This document shows, piece after piece, positions 8,467 through 18,705 of a stretch of DNA of 64,000 nucleotides. The DNA is from Cognatilysobacter bugurensis (GTDB lineage: Bacteria > Pseudomonadota > Gammaproteobacteria > Xanthomonadales > Xanthomonadaceae): NCBI RefSeq assembly GCF_014652095.1, contig NZ_BMYD01000005.1, forward strand, positions 1 through 64,000, in the 5' to 3' direction. The stretch's first letter is position 1; each line of letters opens with the position of its first letter. The translations under genes and the position numbers were made by a program. The notes beneath the pieces were generated by a model that was given only the letters and a program-made list of their open reading frames with translations, was not told the origin of the DNA and ran no database searches.

Positions 8467-8577
8467 GCGGCGGATCCGGAATCGGGACACCGTCCGAGTC
8501 TGCCGTCGCGAGGGGTCGACTGCACGCGATGGGGCGCGCATCCGCCCAAGCCATTCAGTGCGGCCTTGCGAGCCGCC

Positions 8578-8610
8578 ACAAAACGAAAACGCCCGGCCGG
8601 AGCCGGGCGT
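8578..8610 (-). terminator. Rho-independent terminator of the TonB-like lipoprotein gene
   Basis: On the minus strand a perfect 9-bp stem (ACGCCCGGC / GCCGGGCGT, arms 8602-8610 and 8589-8597, loop TCCG) is followed by TTTCGTTTTG. It lies 23 bp past the stop of the TonB-like gene and upstream of ggt. Confidence 0.8.
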
Positions 8611-8632
8611 CGTTCGCGACCGATGGCCGGGC

Positions 8633-9694
8633 TCAGGCGCCCGGATCGAACGCGATCGTGCGGCGCGTGGTGACGGGTGCGTCGACCGGCTGGAAGCGCC
8701 AGCGCTTGACCGCATTGACGGCCTCGCGGTCGAACACGCGGGCCGGCTGCGCACGCACGACGCGCGCGTTGCTCACCGAGCCGTCCGGCGCGACCGTGAA
8801 CTCGACCTGCACCTCGCCGGACTGGCCGGCGCGCAGCGCTTCGGCCGGGAAGCGTGGGGCGGGCGTCGACAGCGCACGCAGTTCGGACGCGGCCGACGAT
8901 GCAGCCGGCGCGGCGGCGGCGGTGCGGGCCTGCGCCGCGCGCTGCTCGGCAGCGCGCTGTTCGGCCACGCGCTGCTCGGCGGCCCGCTGCTCGGCCGCCT
9001 GTTGTTCGCTCGCACGCTGCTCGGCGGCGCGGCGGTCGGCGGCCTGCTGCTGCGCCTGCGCGCCCTGCTGCGACGCGAGCTGCTTGGCGGCCTCCTGCTG
9101 CAGGCGCTGCTGGTCAGCAAGGCGCTGCTTTTCGAGCTCGGCCTGCTTCAGGGCCTCCTGCTCGGCCGTGAGCTTCTGCTCTTCGGCGCGCTTGGCGACG
9201 GCGACCTGCTGCGTCGCGATGCTCGTCTTCAGACGCGCGACGGCCGGGTGCTGCGGGTCGGCCTTCTCGAGCAAGGCGGCCAGCCGCTGCGCTTCGGCAA
9301 AGTCTTCGCGGTTGACGCTCTGCTCGATCGCGATGACGGTCATCGGCAGCAGGTCGGTCAGCGCGCTCGCGACCGCGGCGTCGCCCGGCTGCTTGTCGCG
9401 CAGGGCGAGGTAGTACTCGAGCGCGTTGTTGCTGCCCGGTGCGTACAGGCGGTTCTCGCGATAGGCGGTCGACGCCGCTTCGCGCAGCTGGTCCGGCGTC
9501 ATCGCGGCGACCTGGGCCGACACGGCGTTGCCGGCGTCCACGGCGGGTGCGGCGGCGGCCGGTGCATTCGTTGCGGCCGGCGCGCTTTCATCGCTGCCGC
9601 AGCCTGCGAGCGCGAGACCCAGCGCCAGCACGAGCGAGAGTTGGGTGGCCCGGCCTGCACGGCGAGACGACAGGATCTGGATATTCAGGTTCAT
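8633..9694 (-). CDS. lipoprotein with coiled coil and TonB C-terminal domain
   Basis: 353 residues. The start at 9694 has GAGAGA upstream and gives a lipoprotein signal (LGLALAGCGSD, Cys32). Next come a helical, TPR-like region (about 75-150) and a long charged coiled coil (about 155-255) made of heptads rich in Ala, Glu, Gln and Arg. A TonB C-terminal domain follows at about 265-350 (PRFPAEALRAGQSGEVQVEF, then VNAVKRWRFQP). Genuine TonB is anchored by an uncleaved transmembrane helix and needs ExbB/ExbD contacts there; this one has a lipobox instead. Whether it contacts TonB-dependent receptors or acts as an envelope structural protein is open. Confidence 0.8.
   Translation of the reverse strand: MNLNIQILSSRRAGRATQLSLVLALGLALAGCGSDESAPAATNAPAAAAPAVDAGNAVSAQVAAMTPDQLREAASTAYRENRLYAPGSNNALEYYLALRDKQPGDAAVASALTDLLPMTVIAIEQSVNREDFAEAQRLAALLEKADPQHPAVARLKTSIATQQVAVAKRAEEQKLTAEQEALKQAELEKQRLADQQRLQQEAAKQLASQQGAQAQQQAADRRAAEQRASEQQAAEQRAAEQRVAEQRAAEQRAAQARTAAAAPAASSAASELRALSTPAPRFPAEALRAGQSGEVQVEFTVAPDGSVSNARVVRAQPARVFDREAVNAVKRWRFQPVDAPVTTRRTIAFDPGA
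8931..9040. repeat. in-frame 21-bp minisatellite encoding coiled-coil heptads
   Basis: Imperfect 21-bp units built on CGCTGCTCGGCGGC (plus-strand sense) encode repeated A-A-E-Q-R-A/V-type heptads in the TonB-like lipoprotein. Because each unit is seven codons, gain or loss keeps both the frame and the heptad register. Confidence 0.75.
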
Positions 9695-10311
9695 CGATCT
9701 CTCTCCCCAGAGAAGCATGCGCCGACAGGCGCCCGCGTCGTAGGACGCGCCAGAGCGCGTCGTTTGTCAATGCGCCGCGCCGCACCTGCGTGGCGGCGGT
9801 TTGGAACTGTGATCACGGTCGAATCCCGCCGTGCGCCGGGAGGGCACAAAGTGACGCAGGCCGGCGGCGCGCGTCGTTGTTTGCCGATGCAAAATCGCCG
9901 CTCGATCGCCGATGCGCAAGGCTCAGGCGTGCGTCCGCGCGCAGGGGCCCAGCGGTCGCGTCCATCGTTGTGCCGTCGTCGTGGTGACCGGGCCGATCCT
10001 GTCCGGGGCGACTTTCATCGACCGCATGACCTCCACTGCGTCGATTCGCTCCTGCGGCCTCGCGGCCCGGCGCCGGCCCATCGGGTCAGTTGCGGGAGCC
10101 GGTCCGGCGCGGTGCAGAACGTTCTGCAGCCGGGCGCCACGCCGCTCACCTGAAACCTGCAGCCGCGTTCTCAAAGCCCGCCTTCGTTTGATGCTCACAG
10201 GCCCCTGCGCTACGGTGCCCCGGTGCTGCGCCGTATCGCCAAGTCGTACCGTGCCGGGTTTCCAGCCGCTTCCGAGCAGCCGGTATCGGGCGTTCGTGCG
10301 GAGTCGGTGTC
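9695..10311. other. divergent spacer, no gene recognised
   Basis: About 620 bp between the TonB-like lipoprotein (leftward) and the copper operon (rightward). Several open frames exist, but none has a credible start or family. It must hold promoters for both directions. The clearest element is the 16-bp palindrome at 10113-10128. Confidence 0.5.
10113..10128. promoter_or_regulatory. 16-bp perfect palindrome, possible operator
   Basis: TGCAGAACGTTCTGCA is a perfect inverted repeat about 185 bp upstream of the first copper-operon gene. A dimeric regulator could bind here. No regulator gene for copper is visible in the window, so the assignment is only positional. Confidence 0.4.
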
Positions 10312-10698
10312 GTGAAGCTGCGCGGCTTCCGTCACCGTCGGATGGCCTTGCGCATCGCGGTCGCGCTGCTTTTTACGCTGCTCTTCCAGCATGCGGCGAT
10401 CGCCGCGTATGCCTGTCCGCTGATGGGCGTGCCAACCCCGGTCGAGGCCGCGATGCCCGACTGCGGCGGCATGGAGACGATGGACGCACCGGTGCTGTGC
10501 GAACAGCACTGCAACCCGGACAACTCGACCACGCCCGACGTGCGCGTCGCGCAGCCCACGCCGGTGCTGCTGCCGCCGCTGCGATTCGAGCTGACCCGGA
10601 CGCTTGCTTCGGCGTCGTCGCTGCAGCTCTACGAAAGCGTTCCGGTCCTGTGGGCCGATCCGCCGCCCACGCTGCGCTTTTGTAGCCTGCTGATCTAG
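10312..10698 (+). CDS. exported Cys/Met/His-rich protein of the copper operon
   Basis: 128 residues, first gene of the Cu/Ag efflux cluster. The GTG at 10312 is preferred because GGAG lies eight bases upstream; ATG 10342 is the alternative. After a hydrophobic export signal (about residues 11-32) comes a possible metal-binding stretch with Cys35, Met38, Met48, Cys51, Met54, Met57, Cys63, His66 and Cys67. It ends with a hydrophobic tail DPPPTLRFCSLLI. Short proteins of this kind often accompany RND metal-efflux genes; some relatives are annotated as DUF2946 or copper-homeostasis proteins. I infer periplasmic or membrane metal binding. Confidence 0.65.
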   Translation: MKLRGFRHRRMALRIAVALLFTLLFQHAAIAAYACPLMGVPTPVEAAMPDCGGMETMDAPVLCEQHCNPDNSTTPDVRVAQPTPVLLPPLRFELTRTLASASSLQLYESVPVLWADPPPTLRFCSLLI

Positions 10699-10770
10699 AT
10701 CTCCTGTTGATACGCCGTTCGCCGTTGCCCGTGAGGGCGACGCTTCGTTGTGCGCGTCAGGAGGTTTTTT

Positions 10771-12084
10771 ATGTGTGTTTCCTTTGCCTTGCGCCGTGGG
10801 CGCCTAGCCACAGCACCAGCCCGTGCAGGGCTCGTTTTCGCCCTGTCGGTCTTCGCGTTATTCCTGCCGGTTCACGCGGCCCCGGGTGCGGCCGCGCAGC
10901 TGAGCTTCGAAGAAGCCGTGGCGCTTGCGGGGCGCGGCGCGCCGACGCTCGAGTCGCGATCCGCCAATATCGATGCCGCACGGGAGGAAGCCGCGCGCGC
11001 CGACGAACTGCCCGACCCGCAACTCATGGTCGGCATCGAGAACATGCCCGTGTCCGGCTCCGGTGCGTTCCGGCCGAATGGCGACGACATGACGATGAAG
11101 AAGATCGGCCTGATGCAGTCGTTTCCTGCGCGTGCCATGCGCGAGGCGCGGCAGCTGATTGCCGACCGGCAGCTCGAGCGCGCGCAGGCGTTGAGCGCGA
11201 TCGAGCAGCTCGAAGTGCAGGAGCAGGCCGCGCAGGCCTGGCTCGCGACCTGGGCCGCGCAACGCGAGACGGACTCGTACGCGGCACTGCGCGAGCAGGC
11301 GGCTGTGGCAGTCAAAGTCGCGAAGGCGCGGCTCAGCGCGGGCACGGGTTCGGCCGTCGATGCGATGGCCGCGCAGGCCGCGGCGCTCGAGGTCGAAAAC
11401 CGTGTCGATGCTGCCCAGGCGCGGCTGCAAGCTGCACGGGCGAGCCTCGCGCGCTGGCTCGGCCTGCCGTCGGAGCAACTGCCCGCGGTCGGCGCGGCGC
11501 CGACGCTCACCGAGTTGCCGTTTGCCGAACAGGTGCTGCTGTCGACGATCGACCGCCAGCGCGAGCTGCTCGACTGGCGCTATCGCGAGGCGATCGCGGA
11601 GGCCGAAATCGCGCTGGCCTCGGCCGACAAGCGCCCGGACTGGAGCATCGCAGCGGCCTACGGGCAGCGCGACGGCTCGCGCGCAGACATGGTGATGGTC
11701 GAGTTCCGGGTGGGCCTGCCGCTGTTTTCCCGCAACCGCCAGGACCGCGCGATTGCCGCACGCCGCGCGCAGCTCGCGTCGGTGGTCGCCGAGCGCGAGG
11801 ACGCGCGGCGCGCTCAAAAGGAGGCGATCGAGCGCGCGCTGGCCGAATGGCGCGGCCTCAAGCAGCAGGTCGAACGCAAGGAGTCGCAGATCCTGCCGCT
11901 CGCGCGCGACCGCTCCGAGACCGCCGTGGCGGTGTTCGGCGGCGGCGGCCCGCTGCAGCCATGGCTAGAGGCACGCCGCAACGAGCTTGAAATCCACGTC
12001 GAGCACGCCCGCCACCTGGGCGAGCTGGGACGTGTCTGGGCCGCGCTGGCCTACCTGCTGCCGCGCGAGGAGACCGCCCGATGA
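10771..12084 (+). CDS. TolC-family outer membrane channel of the metal efflux system
   Basis: 437 residues. The ATG at 10771 has a perfect AGGAGG six bases upstream, which outranks the in-frame GTG at 10750. A signal peptide precedes the mature start near AAPGAAAQLSFEEA. Two repeats of the outer membrane efflux protein family are visible as long helical segments rich in Ala, Glu, Arg and Gln (about 45-240 and 255-430), as in CusC/CzcC. It forms the outer-membrane exit duct for the CusB/CusA-like pump encoded next. Its stop overlaps the start of the adaptor gene (ATGA). Confidence 0.88.
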   Translation: MCVSFALRRGRLATAPARAGLVFALSVFALFLPVHAAPGAAAQLSFEEAVALAGRGAPTLESRSANIDAAREEAARADELPDPQLMVGIENMPVSGSGAFRPNGDDMTMKKIGLMQSFPARAMREARQLIADRQLERAQALSAIEQLEVQEQAAQAWLATWAAQRETDSYAALREQAAVAVKVAKARLSAGTGSAVDAMAAQAAALEVENRVDAAQARLQAARASLARWLGLPSEQLPAVGAAPTLTELPFAEQVLLSTIDRQRELLDWRYREAIAEAEIALASADKRPDWSIAAAYGQRDGSRADMVMVEFRVGLPLFSRNRQDRAIAARRAQLASVVAEREDARRAQKEAIERALAEWRGLKQQVERKESQILPLARDRSETAVAVFGGGGPLQPWLEARRNELEIHVEHARHLGELGRVWAALAYLLPREETAR

Positions 12085-13430
12085 ACATGTCCCGAGAGCA
12101 GACCACGATCGCCGGCGTGGCCGGCGCGCTGCTGCTGGCCGCGGGCCTCGGCGGCGGTTACTGGCTGGCCAATCGCGACGGTGGTGAGCCCGCCGGCGCA
12201 GCGCCCGCCACAACCGCAACGGCTGAAGCCGGCGAGCCCAAGGTCCTGTACTGGTACGACCCGATGGTGCCGGACCAGCACTTCGACAAGCCGGGCAAGT
12301 CGCCCTTCATGGACATGGAACTGGTGCCCAAGTACGCCGACGAAGGCGGCGGCGCGACCGGCATTCGGATCGACCCCGGCGTGCAGCAGAACGTCGGCAT
12401 CCGCACCGAAGCGGTCGAGACCGGCACGCTCGCCGGGCAGCTTCGCGTGCCCGGCACGCTGACCTGGGACCTGCGCAAGGAGGCGATCGTCAGCGCGCCG
12501 GTGGAAACAATCATCTCGCGCCTGATCGTCAAGGCACCGTTCGAGTCGGTGGGACGCGGCCAGCCGCTCGCGACCGTGCTCTCCCCCGTGTGGGGCAGCG
12601 CACTCGCGGAAAGCCGCGCGCTGGCGCAGGCGGACTCGCCGTACGCACGCGAGCTGCAGGGCGCCGCCCAGCAGCGGCTGCGCTATCTGGGCTTGTCGAA
12701 CGCCACGACCGCCGGCAGCGGCGGCGTCACGCTGCGCGCGCCGCGCGGCGGCGTCGTCAGCGAGATCATGGTGCGCGAGGGGCAAACCGCGATGCCCGGC
12801 ATGCCGATGTTCCGCATCAACGGCACCGACACGATGTGGCTCGAGGCCGCGATCCCGCAGGCCGGCGTGCAGGGCATCGGGCCGGGCACACCCGTCACCG
12901 CGACCGTCAGCGCCGCGCCGGGCAGGACGTTCGAAGGCGAAGTCGAGACGCTGTTGCCCGACATCGATCCGACCACGCGCACGCAGCGGGCGCGCGTCGT
13001 GCTGAAAAACGAGGACGGCGTGCTGGTGCCGGGCATGTTCGCCCAGCTCACGCTCAAATCCGAGGAGGGCCGCGAGGTGCCGCTGATTCCGAGCGAGGCG
13101 CTGATCGCGACCGGCGAGGACAGCCGCGTCATCGTCGTCGGGCCCGATGGCAACTTCCAGCCGGTGCGGGTGACGACGGGACGCACCAGCGGCGGGCGGA
13201 CGGAAATTCTCTCAGGCCTCAAAGGCGGCGAACGCATCGTGACGTCAGGCCAGTTCCTGATCGATTCGGAAGCGAGCCTCTCGGGCGCGCTCGGTCGGCT
13301 CGAAGCGCCTGCGGACGACGCGGGCCAGCCCGCCGCGCCCGCCCAGGACGCCGCGCCCGCCAACGACCATGGCGGCATGGCGATGCCGCCGCCGAAGCCC
13401 GCTGCGCCAGCGAAGGGCGGCGGGCAATGA
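12081..13430 (+). CDS. RND efflux periplasmic adaptor, CusB-like
   Basis: 449 residues. Membrane-fusion protein linking the RND pump to the TolC-like channel. It has an N-terminal membrane anchor (about 8-30), then a heavy-metal-binding domain at about 56-86 ([20 protein letters not shown], then MDMELVPKY) typical of Cu(I)/Ag(I) adaptors, followed by barrel-sandwich and beta-barrel domains ([19 protein letters not shown] at about 217-235). The Pro/Ala-rich C-terminus includes [10 protein letters not shown], a further possible metal ligand cluster. It overlaps the genes on both sides by four bases. Confidence 0.92.
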   Translation: MNMSREQTTIAGVAGALLLAAGLGGGYWLANRDGGEPAGAAPATTATAEAGEPKVLYWYDPMVPDQHFDKPGKSPFMDMELVPKYADEGGGATGIRIDPGVQQNVGIRTEAVETGTLAGQLRVPGTLTWDLRKEAIVSAPVETIISRLIVKAPFESVGRGQPLATVLSPVWGSALAESRALAQADSPYARELQGAAQQRLRYLGLSNATTAGSGGVTLRAPRGGVVSEIMVREGQTAMPGMPMFRINGTDTMWLEAAIPQAGVQGIGPGTPVTATVSAAPGRTFEGEVETLLPDIDPTTRTQRARVVLKNEDGVLVPGMFAQLTLKSEEGREVPLIPSEALIATGEDSRVIVVGPDGNFQPVRVTTGRTSGGRTEILSGLKGGERIVTSGQFLIDSEASLSGALGRLEAPADDAGQPAAPAQDAAPANDHGGMAMPPPKPAAPAKGGGQ

Positions 13431-16400
13431 TCGCCGCGATCATCCGGGCGTCGATTGCAAACCGCGCGCTGGTGCTCGTCGCGGCCGTGCTGCTGGCCAT
13501 CGCCGGCATCTGGTCGGTGCAGCGCACGCCGCTCGATGCGCTGCCGGACCTCTCTGACACGCAGGTGATCATCCGCACCGAATGGCCAGGCCAGACGCCG
13601 CGCATTATCGAAGACCAGGTCACCTACCCGCTGACCACGACGATGCTGTCGGTGCCCGGCGTCAAGGCGGTGCGCGGTTATTCGTTCTTCGGCGATTCGT
13701 TCGTCTACGTGCTGTTCGACGACGACACCGACCTGTACTGGGCGCGTTCGCGCGTGCTCGAGTACCTGAGCCAGGTGCGCGACCGCCTGCCCGAGGGCGT
13801 GACACCCGCGCTCGGCCCCGATGCAACCGGGCTGGGCTGGATCTACGAGTACGCGCTGGTCGACCGCACCGGCAAGAACGACCTCGGCCAGCTGCGCGCG
13901 CTGCAGGACTGGTTCCTGCGCTACGAGCTCAAGACGATCCCCGATGTCGCCGAAGTCGCAAGCGTCGGCGGCATGGTGCGCGCCTGGCAGATCGTGCCCG
14001 ATCCGCAGGCGCTCGCCGCGCGCGGCGTGACGATTTCGGAGCTGGTCGACGCGCTGAAGGCCGCGAACGGCGCGACCGGCGGCTCGGTCATCGAGCAGGG
14101 CGAAGCCGAACTGATGGTGCGCAGCGAGGGCTACCTCGACCGCCGGCAGGACTTCGAACAGATCCCGATCACGTCGCCGGACGGCGTGCCCGTGCTGCTC
14201 GGCGAAGTGGCCACGGTGCAGCGCGGCCCGACGTTCCGCCGCGGCATCGCCGAACTCGACGGCGAAGGCGAAGTGGCCGGCGGCATCATCGTGCTGCGCA
14301 GCGGCAAGGACGCGCTGGCCGCGATCGATGCGGTCAAGGCGCGCCTGCAGGAACTCAAGGGCAGCCTGCCGCCCGGCGTCGAGATCGTGCCGGTGTACGA
14401 CCGCTCCGAGCTGATCCGCGAAGCAGTCAGCAATCTTTCACACAAGCTCATCGAGGAGTTCATCGTCGTCGCGCTCGTGTGCGCGTTGTTCCTCTGGCAC
14501 CTGCGCTCAGCGCTGGTGGCGGTGATCACGCTCCCGCTCGGCATCCTCGCCGCGTTCATCGTGATGCGCATGCAGGGCATCAGCGCGAACCTGCTGTCGC
14601 TTGGCGGCATCGCGATCGCGATCGGCGCGATGGTCGATGCGGCCGTGGTGATGATCGAAAACGCACACAAGCACCTCGAACACTTCCACGAAGCGCACGG
14701 CCGCGAGGCCGAAGGCGAAGAGCGCTGGCAGCTGATGGGCGAGGCCGCGACCGAGGTCGGCCCGGCGCTGTTCGCGAGCCTGCTCGTGATCACGCTCTCC
14801 TTCATCCCGGTGTTCGCATTGCAGGCACAGGAAGGTCGGTTGTTCGCACCGCTCGCGTACACGAAGACCTATGCGATGGCGGCCGCGGCGGCCCTGTCGA
14901 TCACGCTGATCCCGGTGCTGATGGGCTACCTGATCCGCGGCAAGATCAAGCCCGAAGCAAAGAACCCGGTGAACCGCGTGCTGATCGCCGGCTATCGACC
15001 GCTGCTCGAATGGGTGCTGCATTTCCCGCGCCTGACGATGGCACTCGGCGTGGTGCTGATCGCAATCACGCTGATCCCGTTGTCGCGCATCGGCAGCGAG
15101 TTCATGCCGCCGCTCAACGAAGGCACGCTGCTGTACATGCCCACCGCCCTGCCCGGCCTATCGGCCGGCAAGGCCGCGCAGCTGCTGCAGCAGACCGATC
15201 GCATGATCAAGACCGTGCCCGAGGTGGCGCATGTGTTCGGCAAGGCCGGTCGCGCGGATACCGCAACCGATCCCGCGCCGATCGAGATGTTCGAAACCAC
15301 GGTGACGTTCAAGCCGAAGGACCAGTGGCGGCCCGGCATGACAATGGAGAAGCTGCAGGCCGAGCTCGATGCCGCGGTGAAGGTGCCGGGCCTCACGAAC
15401 CTGTGGGTGCCGCCGATCCGCAACCGCATCGACATGCTCGCGACCGGCATCAAGAGCCCGATCGGCATCAAGGTGCTAGGCCCCGACACCAAGGTGATCG
15501 AGAAGCTCAGTGACCGCATCGAGCAAGTCGCCAAGACCGTGCCCGGCGTGAGCTCGGCGCTCGCCGAGCGCGTCAGCGGCGGACGCTACGTCGATGTCCA
15601 GATCCGCCCCGAAGCCGCAGCGCGCTATGGACTGAGCCAGGGCGATCTGCAGCGGCTGATCGGCACGGTCGTCGGCGGCGATCCGATCGCCGAGACGATC
15701 GAAGGCCGCGAGCGCTACCCGATCGTCGTGCGCTACCCGCGCGCCGATCGCGATTCGCTGGGCGCACTCGCGCAGCTGCCGATCATCGCGCCCGGCGGTG
15801 TGCAGCTCACGCTCGATCAGGTGGCGACGCTGTCGCTGAGCCCCGGCCCGCCGATGCTCAAGAGCGAGAACGGCCGGCTGGCCGGGTACGTGTTCGTCGA
15901 CGTGGCGGGGCGCGATCTGGGCTCGGTGGTCGAAGACCTGCAGGCGGCCGTGGCACGCGAGGTCAAGCTGCCGCCGGGCTATGCGCTGGGCTGGTCGGGC
16001 CAGTACGAATACTTGCAGCGTGCGCTTGCAAGCCTGCAATGGGTCGTGCCCGCCGCGCTCGCGATCATCTTCCTGCTGATCTACCTCGTGTTCCGCGACG
16101 TCATCGAGGCCTCGATCATCATGCTGAGCCTGCCGCTCGCACTCGTAGGCGGGCTGTGGCTGATCTGGATGCTCGGCCACGCGATCTCGGTCGCGACGCT
16201 GATCGGTTTCATCGCATTGGCGGGCGTGGCGGCCGAGTTCGGCGTGATCATGCTGCTGTACCTGCGGCAGGCGTGGCATCGCGAACTGGAGCGAAACCCG
16301 CACGCCGGCCCGGACGAGCTCGACGCCGCGATCCGCGAAGGCGCAGTGTTGCGCGTGCGCCCGAAGGCGATGACCGTGGCCGTGATCCTGGCCGGCCTGA

Positions 16401-16576
16401 TCCCGCTGTTCATCGGCAGCGGCGCCGGCTCGGAGGTCATGCAGCGCATTGCCGCCCCGATGATCGGCGGCATGGTCACGGCCCCGCTGCTATCCATGTT
16501 GATCATTCCGGCGGCCTACCGGCTCTTGTGTCGCCGCCGGATCGCCCGCAGTCGTTCCACCCCCGTCACTCCGTGA
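13427..16576 (+). CDS. cusA: Cu(I)/Ag(I) efflux RND pump, CusA-like
   Basis: 1049 residues, the usual length for heavy-metal RND pumps (CusA is about 1047). The ATG at 13427 overlaps the adaptor stop. The protein begins [20 protein letters not shown] (TM1) and carries [20 protein letters not shown], a hallmark of the HME-RND family. The TM4 motif [19 protein letters not shown] matches the monovalent-cation (Cu/Ag) branch rather than the Asp-rich motif of Co/Zn/Cd pumps. Two large periplasmic loops and about twelve membrane helices are apparent. It uses proton flow to drive metal from cytoplasm or periplasm through the CusB/TolC-like partners. Confidence 0.93.
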   Translation: MIAAIIRASIANRALVLVAAVLLAIAGIWSVQRTPLDALPDLSDTQVIIRTEWPGQTPRIIEDQVTYPLTTTMLSVPGVKAVRGYSFFGDSFVYVLFDDDTDLYWARSRVLEYLSQVRDRLPEGVTPALGPDATGLGWIYEYALVDRTGKNDLGQLRALQDWFLRYELKTIPDVAEVASVGGMVRAWQIVPDPQALAARGVTISELVDALKAANGATGGSVIEQGEAELMVRSEGYLDRRQDFEQIPITSPDGVPVLLGEVATVQRGPTFRRGIAELDGEGEVAGGIIVLRSGKDALAAIDAVKARLQELKGSLPPGVEIVPVYDRSELIREAVSNLSHKLIEEFIVVALVCALFLWHLRSALVAVITLPLGILAAFIVMRMQGISANLLSLGGIAIAIGAMVDAAVVMIENAHKHLEHFHEAHGREAEGEERWQLMGEAATEVGPALFASLLVITLSFIPVFALQAQEGRLFAPLAYTKTYAMAAAAALSITLIPVLMGYLIRGKIKPEAKNPVNRVLIAGYRPLLEWVLHFPRLTMALGVVLIAITLIPLSRIGSEFMPPLNEGTLLYMPTALPGLSAGKAAQLLQQTDRMIKTVPEVAHVFGKAGRADTATDPAPIEMFETTVTFKPKDQWRPGMTMEKLQAELDAAVKVPGLTNLWVPPIRNRIDMLATGIKSPIGIKVLGPDTKVIEKLSDRIEQVAKTVPGVSSALAERVSGGRYVDVQIRPEAAARYGLSQGDLQRLIGTVVGGDPIAETIEGRERYPIVVRYPRADRDSLGALAQLPIIAPGGVQLTLDQVATLSLSPGPPMLKSENGRLAGYVFVDVAGRDLGSVVEDLQAAVAREVKLPPGYALGWSGQYEYLQRALASLQWVVPAALAIIFLLIYLVFRDVIEASIIMLSLPLALVGGLWLIWMLGHAISVATLIGFIALAGVAAEFGVIMLLYLRQAWHRELERNPHAGPDELDAAIREGAVLRVRPKAMTVAVILAGLIPLFIGSGAGSEVMQRIAAPMIGGMVTAPLLSMLIIPAAYRLLCRRRIARSRSTPVTP

Positions 16577-16586
16577 GGATTCCACC

Positions 16587-17021
16587 ATGAAAGTTTTGAT
16601 TGCCCCGTTGCTCTCGATCGCCCTTCTCGCCGGCTGCGGCGAAGAAGCCGGCACCGCTGCCGCGCCAGCCGATGCCACCGCGGAGGTCGCAGTGCCGGCG
16701 GCCGTCGATCCTGCCGTCGATCCTGCCGTCGAGCCCATCGCGGCGCCGGCCGCCGGCATGGACGCGCAGGCGGGCATGGCGGGCGACGCCGCCGGCACCG
16801 TCGCGACCGCGACCGGCACGGTCGAATCCGTCGACGCCGCCGCGAACAAGATCGTGATCGCCCACGGCCCGGTCGAAGCGCTGAAGTGGCCGTCGATGAC
16901 GATGGGCTTTGACGCGACCCCGGAGCAGGTGCAGACCGTGCAGGCCGGCCAGAAGATCAACTTCGAGTTCCGCTCGGCCGGCCCGAACAACACGATCACG
17001 ACCATCACGCCGGCCGAGTAA
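16587..17021 (+). CDS. CusF-like copper-binding lipoprotein
   Basis: 144 residues, last gene of the copper operon, ten bases after cusA. It has a lipoprotein signal (SIALLAGCGEE, Cys17), an Ala/Pro/Val-rich spacer with a repeated AVDP, and a C-terminal CusF domain (about 73-143). The Cu(I)/Ag(I) ligands of CusF are all present: His93, Trp101 (cation-pi), Met104 and Met106 in IAHGPVEALKWPSMTMGF. CusF hands metal to the CusB/CusA complex. Unlike E. coli CusF, which is soluble and encoded between cusC and cusB, this one appears lipid-anchored and comes last. Confidence 0.9.
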   Translation: MKVLIAPLLSIALLAGCGEEAGTAAAPADATAEVAVPAAVDPAVDPAVEPIAAPAAGMDAQAGMAGDAAGTVATATGTVESVDAAANKIVIAHGPVEALKWPSMTMGFDATPEQVQTVQAGQKINFEFRSAGPNNTITTITPAE

Positions 17022-17136
17022 GCCGCGCCGGCAAAGCAAGATCGTCGAGGCGGCCACGGGCTGCCAGCCGTCCGGGCCTTGCGGATCAACGCACGGCCCG
17101 GACCGCGCATGCGGTTGGGCCTGTCCCCGCGGGCGC

Positions 17137-17160
17137 CGAAACGCCCGGCAGGCGTTTTCG
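17137..17160. terminator. bidirectional terminator between cusF-like gene and mnmE
   Basis: CGAAACGCC CGGCA GGCGTTTTCG forms a stem with a short T run on the plus strand and an A/T-ended arm on the minus strand. It lies between two convergent genes. Confidence 0.65.
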
Positions 17161-17196
17161 TAGCCACGGCGTAAGCCCCTGCGCGAGCTTTGGGCT

Positions 17197-18588
17197 TTAT
17201 TTCCCGATGCAAAAGCTCGAGAAAATCGCGCCGAGCAGGTCGTCGGCGCGAACCCGTCCGGTGATCTCGCCGAGCGCATCGTGCGCGTATCGCAACGCCT
17301 CGGCGCTGAGGTCGAGCATCTGCCCGTCGAGCTGGCCGCGCGCGTCGTCGAGTGCGTCGCCTGCACGTTGCAGCGCATCGACGTGGCGCGCGCGCGCCGT
17401 AAACGCGCCCTCGCCAGCGTCGCCGCCGGTGGCGAGCGCCGCGAGCTCGGCGTGCAGCCGATCCAGTCCCAGGCCGGTGCGTGCGGAGACCTGCAGGCGC
17501 ACGTCGGACGCGGTGGCGCCCGCCGCGACGGTTTGAGTGGGCCGGTCCGCATCGCCGTCCGCGGCGCCGAGCAGGTCGGCCTTGTTGTGCACCCACAGCC
17601 GCTGCGGCACGTCGGCGATCGCATCGGCGACCGCCGCGGCGCCGGCGTCCGGTTCGCGCGCATCGAGCACGACGATCGCGAGGTCGGCGCGCTGCAGTTC
17701 GACCCGCGCGCGCCGCATGCCCTCGCGTTCGATCGCATCGCCGCCGTCGCGCAGGCCCGCGGTGTCGACGAGCGTGAGTTCGACCCCGTCCACGCGTACG
17801 GTCTCTTCGAGCACGTCGCGCGTGGTGCCGGCGACGTCGGTGACGATCGCGCGCTCGCGGCCCGCGAGCGCGTTGAGCAGCGAGCTCTTGCCCGCGTTCG
17901 GCGGACCGACGATCACGGCATGCAGCCCGTCGCGCAGCCGGCGGCCGCGCTCGGCGGCGGCGCGCAACGCGGTGAGCTCATCGGATAACGCGGCAAGCCG
18001 CGCGCGGAGCTGCGCGCCACCGAGCGTTTCGATCGGCTCGTCGACGAAATCGATCGCGGCCTCGACGTGCACGCGCACGGTCAGCAGGCCCTCGGCGATC
18101 GCCTCGACGCGGCGGCTGAACTCCCCATCGAGCGCGCGCCGCGCCGCACGCGCCGCGCGTGCGTCCGCGGCGGCAATGAGGTCGGCGACCGCCTCGGCCT
18201 GGGCGAGGTCCAGCCGGCCTTCGAGGAAGGCCCGTTCGCTGAATTCCCCCGCCCGCGCGTGGCGGGCGCCGAGCGCGATGCAGCGCGCGAGCAGCGCATG
18301 CAGCACGGCCGGGCTGCCGTGCGCCTGCAACTCGACGACGTCCTCGCCGGTGTAGCTCGCCGGCCCGGCAAAGTGCAGCGCGATGCCGTCGTCGATCGTC
18401 GCGCCGTCCGCGTCGCAGAACCGGACGTGGTGCGCACGCCGCGGTTCGAGCGCGCGCCGGCACACGGCACGCGCGATCGCAGGCGCGCGCGCGCCCGAGA
18501 GCCGGACGATGCCGACGCCCCCGTGGCCGGCGGCGGTCGCAATCGCGGCGATCGTGTCGCGCGCGGGAATGGAGTCGGTCGATGCCAT
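17197..18588 (-). CDS. mnmE: tRNA uridine-5-carboxymethylaminomethyl modification GTPase
   Basis: 463 residues. With MnmG it modifies U34 of certain tRNAs. The start at 18588 ([18 protein letters not shown]) fits the family N-terminus; a longer reading to 18624 lacks support. The N-terminal formyl-THF-binding domain ([10 protein letters not shown]) is followed by a helical domain and the inserted G domain with Walker [18 protein letters not shown] (switch region), DTAG and NKAD motifs. The C-terminal CIGK motif with the catalytic Cys is intact. The gene is downstream of yidC on the same strand, the usual neighbourhood near oriC. Confidence 0.96.
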   Translation of the reverse strand: MASTDSIPARDTIAAIATAAGHGGVGIVRLSGARAPAIARAVCRRALEPRRAHHVRFCDADGATIDDGIALHFAGPASYTGEDVVELQAHGSPAVLHALLARCIALGARHARAGEFSERAFLEGRLDLAQAEAVADLIAAADARAARAARRALDGEFSRRVEAIAEGLLTVRVHVEAAIDFVDEPIETLGGAQLRARLAALSDELTALRAAAERGRRLRDGLHAVIVGPPNAGKSSLLNALAGRERAIVTDVAGTTRDVLEETVRVDGVELTLVDTAGLRDGGDAIEREGMRRARVELQRADLAIVVLDAREPDAGAAAVADAIADVPQRLWVHNKADLLGAADGDADRPTQTVAAGATASDVRLQVSARTGLGLDRLHAELAALATGGDAGEGAFTARARHVDALQRAGDALDDARGQLDGQMLDLSAEALRYAHDALGEITGRVRADDLLGAIFSSFCIGK

Positions 18589-18669
18589 GCGTGCAGTCTC
18601 GCGCAAGCGGTCTGGGCGCGACACACGCGCCTGCCGGGCCGTCGTGCCGCAGGCGGTGGTGTCACCCTG

Positions 18670-18699
18670 AAACGCGGAACCCGCCTCGCGGCGGGTTCC
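18670..18699 (-). terminator. putative terminator after yidC
   Basis: A perfect 10-bp stem with TCGC/GCGA loop (arms GGAACCCGCC 18676-18685 and GGCGGGTTCC 18690-18699) sits just past the yidC stop. On the minus strand it is followed by GCGTTTCAG, so the T tract is weak. Confidence 0.6.
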
Positions 18700-18705
18700 G
18701 GTGTC

